From Chaetorhynchus papuensis (taxonomy: Eukaryota > Chordata > Aves > Passeriformes > Rhipiduridae), in contig VWYX01001352.1 of assembly GCA_013396525.1 (NCBI GenBank), forward strand, positions 1-64,000: 64,000 bases of DNA. Direction: 5' to 3'. A model generated the notes under the pieces. That model was not told the DNA's origin and ran no database searches. It saw nothing but the letters and a program-made list of their open reading frames with translations. The translations under genes were made by a program, and so were the position numbers. This document shows, piece by piece, positions 36,286 through 47,600 of this stretch (position 1 is its first letter; each line of letters starts with the position of its first letter).

Positions 36286-39200
36286 AAGGGGTGGTTTAAA
36301 ATGTTATTTTCATTTGAAATGAAGTAGAATGCCTTCCTTCTGCAGATCTTATTCAGACTTTTTCAGACACCAACCTAAACCCAGCTTTGCTTTTTTAAAA
36401 ACACATTTTCTCTTTCTGTAAAATACAAATCAACTAACAAAAATCAAGAACCATAAGAAAACACTAAAAGAATGAGAGACTAGTTTTTAGTTTTATGATC
36501 TCTCATGTTACTTCCACCTTTTCTCACGAGAACTGGAACACTCAAGGGCAGAGATTGCTGTGTGCAATTTTGCTTTTCATGTCTCTACCTTACACATAAC
36601 TATGTCCATGAATTCACAGCAAGTAAATCTTTGATGTACGTAAAATCCAGGTATTTAGGACAAAACCTATGATAAGGCAAGCAATAACTTCAGTTGGCTT
36701 CCTCATCTCTTGAAACATCTCACTCTGTGCAGTAGTGCCAAACAAATTATTTACATAAGTGTATTTCAAAGAAAATATGGCTTTATGGACACTGTTCTTA
36801 TATCTTATATAAATCACATTCCTGAAAAAGGTACCAGGCCTAAGCAGTTCATCGAAACCGTTCTTATCCAAGCTCTCGTCACCACGATTTACATTCAGAG
36901 CTCCACCCCGGAGGGAACAGCCCCACCCTGGGCTGTGATGTACCACCGTGTTGGCTCTCTAGGCAACCTACAGACCAGTTGGGTCACTTTGAGGCTATGA
37001 ACAAGCTTGTTACAAATGCAAATACACAAATGTTTTAATTACATGTTTAGCATTCTATTTTTTTACTCTGATGACAGAAAAAAGGTAATTGTTTTGAGGA
37101 ATCTGAGATCTCCCCTCTGTGTTCTAATTCAGAAACTCCTTACTGCAATTCCATTGTTGGCTGTGCTATGGTTTAATTAATGCTAAAGTACCAGACCATT
37201 GAAGGAATTACTAGAACACCAAATAGACTCTTATCTGTGGATGTATTTTATGTTAATTATGACCATCTGTTTAGAAATCCTATTTAGTACTATGAACATT
37301 CAGTGCCCTTTAAGTAACAGGATACTTGTACAAGATGTCCTTATCTCAGCGAGCTTTTCAATATTATGCAGCAATTTTTGCCCCAAATGAATTCCCATAG
37401 TAAAAGACATCCAAACTGAAAGTTGAACCCCTCAAAACCAAACTGCTGAGGTTACACTTTCAACATAAGCCAGAAAATTCCCATGTATTGGACAAATCAG
37501 ATTTTCATCCAGCTTCTATGAAAGCACAATCAAAACTCCAGCAGGGATGAACAAACACAGTCATCTTTAACATGCTATTGCTACACGTGTCTTTCAACCA
37601 AGGAAATTTAAAAGCAAAACGAAAAAGAGCAAAATCAAACAGTGAGCCAACAGGCCTAGAAAGATTTTTGATTCCTCTGTTAAGAATCCCACCATTTCCT
37701 TTAGCACATCTGCTTCTCTTCCGAAACAGTAGGACAAGAGATGCACAGAACTGCAAAACCTGTCTGTAAACACCTTCCTTAAAGCTTTTTGCAGCATTAC
37801 CAGGAACATTAACGCATCAACATCTGTGTAACTGCTGACCTAGGGCTGACAGTGGTGCTTTTTCACCTGTCTGCAAGACACAGGTAACAGCACAAACTAG
37901 ACCACTCTGGGAAGTGTGTGACTGTCATGACTCACACGGGGAAAAGTTTAAGAAGAGGCTGGTACACGGAGAGCTCAACTGCTGGTATGTCACTAACGAG
38001 CTCCTAATAAACAGTCTCTGTGTCCACACTGCTCATTAATTATCTCAAACGCAGGGATCTCTGCTCTGAGACAATACCCACGTTCGGTTTCCACAGGTGC
38101 TTCAGAGACTTGCAAGAAACCACCTCTGTGTTTACGAGCTTTTAAAATACGGTTGTTTTCCTGACCAGCACAGAAATGAACACAACAGATTCTTCAAGTG
38201 TGCACCACAGGTTTTTAAAGATCTATCTCTGGGTGCTTAATCATCCCAAATGACAGATTCTACTAAGCATGTGTTGACCTTCAGATTTCTTGACAGGAAA
38301 AAAAAAAATCTAATTAAGTCAGCAAACAGCTGGGAAAAGCTCTCAACTCCCAAAACTTCAAGCAGCCATACAGGGAGGAATCTCCATACTTTATTGAGCC
38401 TGCCAGCTCTCCTGCCACTCTTGCACCGCAGTGTGTAGGAAAACAATCTCACGTCTCCTAATTACCATGTCAACTCCTACAAAAAGCATAAGCCAAATGT
38501 TTAATAGATTCTTGCTCCTTGTCAGAAACAATGTATTTCAGGGATGTCCTCCTGAAGAACAAATTGCTCCAGAGCTCCAAACTGAGCAAACACAAGGAGG
38601 AGAGCAAAAGAAAGAAGATATACTATAAATCCTTTGGATTTTAACAGGCAGTACACTCCATTAGAACAATTACCCTTGGTCTGTCTGTTCATTCTGGCAG
38701 ACTGTTATTTCTCTACACACACACAGGGCTCCTCTTCCCTGTCAAAATAGAAGCACCCTGCAACAAAAATCCCAAAAAAATGGCAGATACAGAAACTGGA
38801 CAAACATTCAAGGAAACAGTCTGAAAAGTCATGGCAGTTGCTACTTAAAAGATCATTACATAGTTAATTACAATTAGTTTTATAGTATTACTACCAGAAG
38901 CAATACTTCAGATGACAAACGTAAAAACCAGTACAGCTGAGTAATTTTGTGTTTCTACTACAGTAGTATTTTCCTATTGCAGGAATGGCTGCAATGGATC
39001 AGAGTAGCAATGATAACTGACTGATTTTCTCATTTTAGACCAGAATATCTGATGACAGGTGAAACCTCAAAACCTTCCTCAAACAGCTGTACCACTTACA
39101 ATTTATGGTAGTTGTAAGATTTAGATGTTCTTATTTTATATTAACTTACAGCTATCTAATCCTTACTTACAGCAAGACATTCTCTACAACTAACCTAAAT

Positions 39201-40267
39201 CGTTATGCTTACTCAATAACCCCTGGACATGATAAATATAATTCAATTCTTATTTTCTGAAGAAACCAAGCTTAGGTGATCATGCTCTTCTGCTAGTCTG
39301 TTCCTCTCCCACACTGCTCAGTCAGGGCATTTGCCAAAATGCGAGATAGGCAAGTTTCACCCCCGTCAAAAAAAGGGTTGAAGGCTTAACTCAGTTTCCC
39401 CACAGTGTCAGCTCTGACCTGCTCAGGCTGACTCCATCAGGCCCCTTGTGGGCCACGGGCAAAGACAAATAAGCAGAGCTTGGATGAGAATGAGACATGG
39501 AACAATTCTGTCAATGCTGAACAAAGGGAAGTCTTCTCTACACGTGGAGGAAACGCTTGGAAAACTTGTGAAATTATATGCCATTTTCACAACTGAGGTT
39601 CAATTACAGTCTTACTGTGGATTTAAGCCTAAATCTTAGAATTCAATTGATTTTTAATCACTAAATTAAAGAATCCTTGATATTGACTTGCTCTTAATGC
39701 TGACTGCAGAGATCACGGTATTTCCTTTTCTAAGTGATCTCCATTAAAATTTTTCATTTATGCAGATTAATGGTTGGTTTGCACTACAAGGAGGCAGCTT
39801 TTTCAAGCTTTCCTTCCTAAGTTACATAGTTCTAAAAGCATCCTGACTGGGTCAAAAACTTACATATCCACATAATCAAATTATCAGTATTAACGTATTC
39901 TCTGGAAGGGCTGGAATCTTTTATTCATTTCTCTTCAACAGCCATCATCTACAGATCTAAAAAACTGGCTTCATTAAAGGCTTAGGGAAGGGCCATCCCC
40001 ATAACAGCTTTGCATCATTCAGCTATGACGGCTTGAAATTAAAATAAATCCTCTTTACAGAACAGACTTGCTTATTTCTACACTCCATAATATCTGTCAC
40101 ATGCAAATCTCTTTAAATCACGTGAAAATTCTATATGTAAAGTCTTTAAAGACCATGAAATACAGTATTTCAACACAATTCTTTCACTGAACATTAATGC
40201 TCTTACAAGTATCTGTAGCCCAATTCAAGTTCCAGAAAAGTCATCAACAGAAATCCTGGGGACATAT

Positions 40268-40530
40268 GAGAATCAGAGAGTATCTCAAGTGGGAAGGGAC
40301 ATATCGTGTCCAACTCTGCTTCTCACAGGATTATCTGACACTAAACCACATGTCCAAGAGCATTGTCCAGACATTCCTTGAGCTCTGGCAGACTTGGTGC
40401 CACAACCACTTCCCTGGGGAGCCTGTTCCAGTGCCTGGCCACCCGCTGGGGGAAGAGCCTTCTACCCATGTCCAACCTGAACTTCCCTGATAGCTTCATT
40501 CCATTTCCTTGTGCCCTAAATATAGATCTG
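40268..40530 (-). mobile_element. CR1 LINE fragment with remnant of ORF2 C-terminus
   Basis: Reversed CR1 3' region. On the minus strand an open frame at 40341-40535 contains RVARHWNRLPREVVVAPSL, the characteristic end of the CR1 reverse-transcriptase ORF2, followed by the CR1 3' UTR pattern up to GAATCAGAGAG-like terminal bases at about 40268. It is 5'-truncated, lacks the endonuclease and reverse transcriptase, and lies in the same orientation as the host gene RC3H2 in its first intron. Confidence 0.93.
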
Positions 40531-42967
40531 AACATTTACATGTACCCAGACTACGTTTTGCCAAAATGCCTACATGATTCTCTTGTTATCTGGTTAAGAA
40601 AACCAAAGCTTAAATGCCCTCTGCCTCCTTAAAACATGTGTCTGAAGAGTAATTCCTATCATCAGGGGTACAATATAAATTTAAGCTTGTGACTGCCAAA
40701 GTTCACTCAGTTCAGGGTTAACTCCCCCCAGACCAACGCCAGAGTCAGTGTATCCTCAGCAGTTCATACCTGCTCCTCCCTGCTCAAGCCTTGATACAAC
40801 AAATCATGTTAGTAGATTTTAAAAGTTTCCTAAACACTTATGTAATGCCACTGTGGGTTTTTCCTTGTGTTTCAGAGGTGTCCCTGAAAGGAGAGCCTGT
40901 CCTTGCCACCAGCCTGATACCAACTCAGCTTCTGTAACAGTATTGACTTTTCAGGGCTAACTGAAGGGCAAATAAATGAAAAATTTTCTTTGCCAGTCAA
41001 ATCAGTTGAACTCCCTCTGAATGCAGAGAAAGGGAATCCATTTCTAAGCAGATCTACTTGGACACAGTTACTTCATGAAGAGATACAGTGTAGAACTCCT
41101 TACACTTCAGTAATAGTTTCAGAGAATAAGGACTTCCATGTACGGTTTAGTTCTCCAAGCTTTTTTTTTTTTTTAACATTACCTCCCTGTTTAAACTATA
41201 CATTTTTAGAAGAGAAATTCTGTATTCTAACATTTAAAAAACTATTTTAATGAAATACTAATTCTATTCTGAGATCTAGGCAAGAAAACAGAGGGCTCCA
41301 TAGGAGCTGGAAAGTCTTTTTAAAGGTTGTACAGAATGACTTAAGATGCCCATGGATATTTTTTTTTTTTCCTTTCTTTAGGGTTGTCCAGTCAGCAAGG
41401 AAAGACCCTGGACATTCATCCCATTAAAGGTATACAAAATACCACCACGTGAAATGTAACACACTCCTAATAAATGCTACTAGCTATTACCATCTGGATA
41501 TTGTAAATATTTTATTTATTGTAAAGCAAAAAAGTCTTAAATAAATGAGATAAACAGTCAAGACTACGAGTTCACTTTGGGATATCTAAAGCACTGATCT
41601 TAAAATTTGTTGGAATTTAGTATTTCTGAGAGAAATGGCCACAACATCAAACAAGACAGAAACGCAAGTTAATAAAAACACCTTTTCTTGAGGAAAGCTT
41701 TGCTTACAAAGCAGAAACAAGAAAAAGTTCACTAAAAAGGCATGAAGGTCTTGGGAAAGTGATTCACTATGAAATTAAGAATTCAGTGTTTCATGGAATA
41801 ATACTTATACCAGCAACAGAAGTTTCAATTTCTATCATTTCCACAGATATTTAGGACAGACCAAAGGTCAAAGAATAGTATTCTGATTCAGAAGACTTAC
41901 AGCTGTACTGGTTGGTTCTCACCTAAAATTAGATTTCTTCTGCCACAATTGCAAATTTACACCCTTGTAATCCAAAGGACTGTTTTTAATTTTGGTTTCA
42001 TTATTACGATGTAGCTATAATGGTCGTGAGAGAACAACCACAAGAGAACCTACAGGAACTACAATTAAACCCAAACAAAATCCTAAGTTCGCATGGGAAG
42101 TGAAACAGGCCTAGATCAGGAGTTGTCCTGGTTGCCTGCCTAAACTTTGCCATTATTTTCTCTCGTTACAGATCCATGCCGTTCCCCTCTGAACTCTGGA
42201 TGAACTGAAAACTCATCACTCTCCCACCACTCTGCTGCCCTTCCTGTGCTTTGTGCTGACTCCTACACTTAACTGGAAACCCTCCGTGCACCTCGAGCAT
42301 CAGCAGAACCAGGACATGCTTTTCCTGTTCAGTTGTTTTGGCTATTTTTTTTGTTTAAGACATTTAAAACATGACACGGTGGGTGCAGTCCTAGGGCCTG
42401 TCTCCCACCACGACTCTCCTCCACCATTACCCTAACGCACAGCTCCATGAGTGTTCCAGAGTTTGAATATTCATGGCTCCGGTGCGATTCTCCCCGGTGC
42501 CAGGGGGCACCTCAGCGCGGACCGCCCGGTGCTGCGGCTCCCCACGGGGCTGCCGGGGAGGGGACCAGGAGCTCCTGCCTCCGTTCGCCGGTGCCGGGAA
42601 CGCGGGGTGGCCCCGCGGGCTCCCCCGCGGCTTCGCCCCGTTCGCAGGCCGCTGTCAGCCGCACCCGAGCCCGGCCCCGCTCCCGCACCAGGCCCGGCTG
42701 CCGCTCCAAGGCCCGGCCCGGGCTCCCGTTCCTGGGCCCGGGCTCCCGCACCTGGGCCCGGCCCTGGCTTCCCGCTCCCGCACCCGCTGCCCGGCCCTGC
42801 TCCCGCCGTCATTTCGGAGCCGCCACCAAATGGCTGCCCGGGTCCCCGGGCCGGCTCCGCGGCCTTGGCGGGGCCCGCCGGGCGCCGACAGCCCTGCGGT
42901 CCCCAACGGGCCGCACTGAACGGGCTCGGCCCGACGCCGCTCCCGCCCGGCTCCCGCAGCGCCGGGA

Positions 42968-43412
42968 NNNNNNNNNNNNNNNNNNNNNNNNNNNNNNNNN
43001 NNNNNNNNNNNNNNNNNNNNNNNNNNNNNNNNNNNNNNNNNNNNNNNNNNNNNNNNNNNNNNNNNNNNNNNNNNNNNNNNNNNNNNNNNNNNNNNNNNNN
43101 NNNNNNNNNNNNNNNNNNNNNNNNNNNNNNNNNNNNNNNNNNNNNNNNNNNNNNNNNNNNNNNNNNNNNNNNNNNNNNNNNNNNNNNNNNNNNNNNNNNN
43201 NNNNNNNNNNNNNNNNNNNNNNNNNNNNNNNNNNNNNNNNNNNNNNNNNNNNNNNNNNNNNNNNNNNNNNNNNNNNNNNNNNNNNNNNNNNNNNNNNNNN
43301 NNNNNNNNNNNNNNNNNNNNNNNNNNNNNNNNNNNNNNNNNNNNNNNNNNNNNNNNNNNNNNNNNNNNNNNNNNNNNNNNNNNNNNNNNNNNNNNNNNNN
43401 NNNNNNNNNNNN
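42968..43412. other. Assembly gap (445 N)
   Basis: Run of N inside a CpG island. Any open frame drawn through it is artificial. Confidence 0.99.
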
Positions 43413-43499
43413 CGGCCGGCGCCGCCGACGCCCTCTTGTGGCGCGGTTCAGTGGGAGCCCCCTCAGCGGTTCCTTCGGTGCGCAGCGTTCGCCTCTGGT

Positions 43500-43600
43500 G
43501 TCGATTATTTATTGTCCTTTTAAATTTTAATTGATAACTTTCGCCGCTAGTGTAGATTATTTATTGTCGTTCTAAATTGCAATTGATGCCTTTATTATTG
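43500..43600. repeat. Degenerate tandem duplication, period about 52 bp
   Basis: GATTATTTATTGTC begins at 43503 and again at 43555, and the following bases of each copy also align (AAATT..AATTGAT..CTTT). The copies differ at several positions, so the duplication is not recent. It lies at the edge of the RC3H2 promoter island. Confidence 0.75.
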
Positions 43601-43869
43601 CTGGCGGTGAGGAGGAAGAGGGGACTGGAGGCGCGCTCTGGCGCACGTTTGTTGTCCCGGAGCCGCCTCAGGCCGGCGGGGCCCAGCGAGGTGTGGGGAG
43701 CGCTGGCGCTGCTGCCCCACCACGGCAGCCCCCGGAGCAACACCCGGGAGCTGCACCCGCTTCTCCGGTCACGCAGAGATAACACAGCCTTAGCCAAGGT
43801 CACGGCGGTGCAGAGCTGTGACTCCCGAGGGGGAAGAATTCATGGCACAAGTGGGTCAGACAGACCCCT

Positions 43870-45783
43870 CTGAAGGACAGAAAAACGCGTTACTAAATGA
43901 CCGCCACTGGAACACCGTGTTTTGTTTGCAACGTCTTGTTTACTCAACACAGCAAGCCAAAATACTAACTGTTAAGGTATGCACAGAATTATTAGCTGTG
44001 ATCAGAAAAAACGAGATGTATATCTGACACAATGCCTTGTTTGCATTTTGTTTATTGTGTTATGACAGGAGATGGTTACATGTAGGGACAGGGGAGAGGA
44101 AACACCTCTAATGTGAACATGTGCACAAGACCAGGGTTTGTTCACAAAGCTTTACTGAGACACTGCAGCCACTGAACAGAACATGCTGGTGGCCTGTCAC
44201 ACAACACAACTCCCTCTCATGTTTACATGCACGACCAAAATAACTCGGAACCTGCTCCCACGGAAGATAACACTTCAAAAGATCAGCCTGTTTCCCCTTT
44301 GGCACACAGGGAAGTGCTCACGAGGGAAATACCCACACACACCTGACCATGCCTGCAACAAGTAGTAACAGGAAAGTGCACGGTAGACATTGTACACACC
44401 CAACCCCTCACGTAGCTGATCAATAAAACCCCAGATGGGCTGGTGCACTCACAGACACAGGGAAGGAAAGTGAACTGACAATAAAAACTTATTGTCTTGG
44501 ATTTTAGAGCCAGCCAGATTCTGAAGCATTTGGGCCAGACTTCTGGACTCAGAGCAAGAACTTGGAACAGCACTTCTGAAACCTGAAGGAAAGTGTGATA
44601 CAGACAGAGTAAGAACTACTGCTTTTTGCTAACTGTAAGTACTAGTATCACATATTAACAACTGAAATGACTCTTTATTCATATCACATTAAGTGGAAGA
44701 AACATGTATCAGCCAAAGACACAGACTCTGCATCACGGGGCTCTCGATGCTCGTGATGAAACTAAAATGACCTTTGACAAAGCACAAACACACTTCTGCA
44801 AACACACATCGTTACTGTGTTACCGTGTCACAGAATCAGAGTATGAGACCTCTGTGTCTAAGCCATTGCTAGTCAGACAGAAATGCCTGTTTTTCAAAAT
44901 TAGCATTGAAACTGTGATTACCCAACAGCACACAGATGAATTTCACACGAGTGCATATAGCTAAGATCTGTAAAAAAATGAAGGCAAATGTTATGATGCA
45001 ACAAACAGGACTAAACTTATCAAATACAGGTGCAAAACATTGGTATGACAGAAAAAACCCCACTATTAGAAGAAAGAAGTTTATAAAAATTCAGAACTTG
45101 ATAAAACTAAAAGCAAGTCCTTTTCATGGGACTATCCAGTTACAAATAAACTGCAAGGCAATACTGCTTGTTTCTTTCTCTTTTACCAATTCTCTATTTG
45201 CAAGAGGCAATTTGAAAGCTTCCTTGGTTAGTTTTTGTTTGTTGTGCGTCCTTAAACATCACAGACTTGAGTATGAAAACACACCTTCTTTCTGTTGGAA
45301 GATCTAGCAGAGTTTGGGCAAGGAAGGAGATGATTTCACCATGAATGATCCAGAAACTGGATGGGAGCAACTGACTCGCTGAATAAATACAAACACCCCC
45401 TTCCCTCAGCTGTTTTCACCAACACCATGGCTCAGGCTTCAGCTTATTGCAGTATCAGTAACAGTCTGAAAGTCGGCAGTGCCTGCCCTTGAAACAAGGA
45501 ATATAAAATATCATTGGGGGACCAGGATATGCTCAGTATAATAGAAGCATGAAATAATTTCCCATATTTTGCAGTTTACTTTCAACTAGGAAACACCTTT
45601 TTTCACTGACAGCAATAGCAACCTTAACTGAGCAGACAGGTTTCCTGCTCCAAGGCCTGTCTTGATCACCAGCCACCTGTTTGTGCTTCTCTCCATTACA
45701 CGGGGATCTGGAACTGGAATTGCATCTAGAATTTCACTAGCCAGGAGCTTTTTGTGGAGTCTGACTCCACAATTGCCCAGCTA
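43870..45783 (-). other. ZBTB6: ZBTB6 3' UTR and intergenic DNA
   Basis: No coding exon is recognisable. Minus-strand AATAAA signals occur at 44674-44679 and 44051-44056, which would give a ZBTB6 3' UTR of about 1.1 or 1.7 kb. The remainder is spacer before the RC3H2 promoter island. Confidence 0.4.
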
Positions 45784-47067
45784 TCAATCATAGTCTATTT
45801 TAACTTTTGTAATAGTGTTCAGGTTTGGCTTTTCGCTGCTGCTCCTTCCATGAACAGAAGTCAAATGCTTTTTAAGAGCAGACTTGTGTTTAAAGTCCAT
45901 GTCACAGCAGTGGCACTTGTAGGGCCTGTCCCCGCTGTGGATGTTGAGGTGATCCTGGAGCGTGCTCTTGGCAGTGAAGGTCTTCAAGCACACCATGCAC
46001 TGGAAGGGACGGATCCCCATGTGCCCCCGGATGTGCCTGTTGAGATTTTTTTTTTGCGTAAATGTTTTGCCACATTGCAAACACAGGAAGAGTTTGTGCA
46101 TTTTCAGATGTCTGAGATAGTTCTCGAGGTGCAGAAAGCCCCTTGGACACTTTGGACATTGGTGCCGCCATGAGCTGCCAGAATCCTCCAGGCTCTGGAA
46201 CCCGTTCACCCCACTAGAAGTTCCTTCTGGATTGTCACCGACAAAAGCCTGAAAGCGATTTCCTGACATTTCCGTATTCCTGCTTTCAACTGTAGAGTTT
46301 ATCAAGGAGTGCTGGGTTTCTGGGAAGTATAAATTTGTTTTAGAGGAAGTGCAAGGCTGAGGAAAATGATCATTTTCTACATTCGCAACATTCATGGAAT
46401 CCATTCTGAAGATACAGATTTCATCATCCTTATACCCGATTTCCACTGTTGATATTTCTGGGGATTTTGTGTCCTTCCTTTCTGATACCAAGCTCTGTGC
46501 TGCAGGGTGTGGGCCATCCCCATCCTCCTGTTTCACGGGGTATTCTTCATTCTCTGGGCTGTCTTCAGAGATCTCGATTATTTCACAATCTTTATCTAAA
46601 ACCTCATCCCCGCTCCTCAGTTCAGCATCCGAGGAGTGGCACCCCTCAGCAGCCTGGGCGCCGCTCTCCATGGAAGCATCGATCTCCAAGTACTTGGACA
46701 AAGCCTCGGTGCACTTCTCCACAATGTGAACCATCTGCAGGTAACTCGCAGCCGTCAGGTACTTCAGCAGCTCCTTCTTCTTGACTTCCAGCGCGCCCGT
46801 GTAGCAGGACAGCAGTAGCTTCCTGCCCACCTCGGCGCTCTGCAGGATGGTGATCCGCACCTGCCTGGACTGGTTGAGCAGGAACTGATCCCGCATGAAG
46901 GTGGAGCAGGCGGCGAAGATCACCTTGTGCCCCTGGAACTCCGTGTCGTTGATGTAGATGGACACGTCGCAGAAGAGGTTCTGCTGCCGCAGGAGGTTCA
47001 TCTTTTGCAGCACGGCATCGCCCTGCTGCTCGAACTGGAAGTGCAGCACCTCCGAGTCCGCCGCCAT
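45784..47067 (-). CDS. ZBTB6: Zinc finger and BTB domain-containing protein 6
   Basis: Nuclear BTB/C2H2 transcription factor encoded in one coding exon, 427 residues (human about 424). The N-terminal BTB/POZ domain (about residues 8-125) reads LHFQFEQQGDAVLQKMNLLR then FCDVSIYINDTEFQGHKVIF and mediates dimerisation. An acidic linker (CEIIEISEDSPENEE) follows. Four C2H2 fingers occupy about 302-406: HQCPKC..HLKMH, FLCLQC..HIRGH, FQCMVC..HLNIH, YKCHCC..HLTSVH. The chosen start MAADSEVLHF has a strong context (CCCGCCATGG). The frame stays open upstream to 47457, but that extra stretch is Ala/Gly/Arg-rich CpG-island sequence and not part of the known protein. The 21-residue tail after finger four seems to differ from mammals. 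It is a neighbour and paralogue of ZBTB26. Confidence 0.96.
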   Translation of the reverse strand: MAADSEVLHFQFEQQGDAVLQKMNLLRQQNLFCDVSIYINDTEFQGHKVIFAACSTFMRDQFLLNQSRQVRITILQSAEVGRKLLLSCYTGALEVKKKELLKYLTAASYLQMVHIVEKCTEALSKYLEIDASMESGAQAAEGCHSSDAELRSGDEVLDKDCEIIEISEDSPENEEYPVKQEDGDGPHPAAQSLVSERKDTKSPEISTVEIGYKDDEICIFRMDSMNVANVENDHFPQPCTSSKTNLYFPETQHSLINSTVESRNTEMSGNRFQAFVGDNPEGTSSGVNGFQSLEDSGSSWRHQCPKCPRGFLHLENYLRHLKMHKLFLCLQCGKTFTQKKNLNRHIRGHMGIRPFQCMVCLKTFTAKSTLQDHLNIHSGDRPYKCHCCDMDFKHKSALKKHLTSVHGRSSSEKPNLNTITKVKIDYD

Positions 47068-47600
47068 GGCGGGACCCGCGGGCACCGCCGGAGCGTCTCG
47101 CCGGGCGCAGCCCACCCCCGCCGCCGGCAGGACCCGCTGTCCCGGGGCTCCCGGGCCGCCGGCCGCGCTCCCGCTCCGCCCCGCTCCCCGGCCGCTCCCC
47201 GCAGCCGGTGCCGCTCCGCCGCCGGTGCCGCAGCGCCCCGGAACCGCTTCCCCGCCCGCCCCTTCCGCCCGCCCGCCCCCGGTGCGCCGTGACCGCGGTG
47301 GAAATGAGAGGCGGCGGACAGACAGAGTTAGCAGCACGTTTATTAAAAGACTTGGCACTGCTACAGCGGCTGCCGCTGGGGGAAACCGCACCGGCACCGG
47401 GGCGCGCCTCGCCCACCGTTCGGTAGAGGTAGCGACGTGTCCGCCCCCGTAAGGCATCCCAGGGAGCGGCTACCGGGGCTCCTCCTCGCCATCAGCCGGG
47501 ACGCGCCGGGGGAACGGCGAACCGCCGCCCCGAACGCCGCCGGGATGAGCTGCTGGCTTCTTCACGGCCACGGGACATCGCCCGGCAGCCGCCGACCCGC
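46620..47600 (-). promoter_or_regulatory. CpG-island promoter of ZBTB6
   Basis: GC- and CpG-dense region covering the 5' part of the ZBTB6 coding exon and about 530 bp upstream, without a TATA box. The start site should lie roughly at 47100-47550. Confidence 0.65.

Larger units (their letters stand above)
36023..42470 (-). other. RC3H2: RC3H2 first intron
   Basis: A/T-rich DNA between the exon carrying the RC3H2 start codon (acceptor at about 36023) and the promoter island near 42470. I see no coding exon on either strand. It contains the G15 tract and the CR1 remnant listed separately, and a T12 tract near 41162-41174. Confidence 0.6.
42470..43720 (-). promoter_or_regulatory. CpG island, probable RC3H2 promoter, interrupted by an N gap
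   Basis: Very GC- and CpG-rich sequence flanks a 445-base gap (42968-43412). It lies at the expected 5' end of RC3H2 and upstream of the start-codon exon by one intron. Imperfect GGCCCGGGCTCCCG-type repeats occur at about 42700-42790. The first non-coding RC3H2 exon and start site are probably in or beside the gap. Confidence 0.65.

Noticed and set aside
42447..43530. Open frames of about 358 residues on the plus strand
   Set aside because: They run through the 445-N gap and CpG-island sequence; the protein is mostly undefined residues and Pro/Arg/Ala noise.
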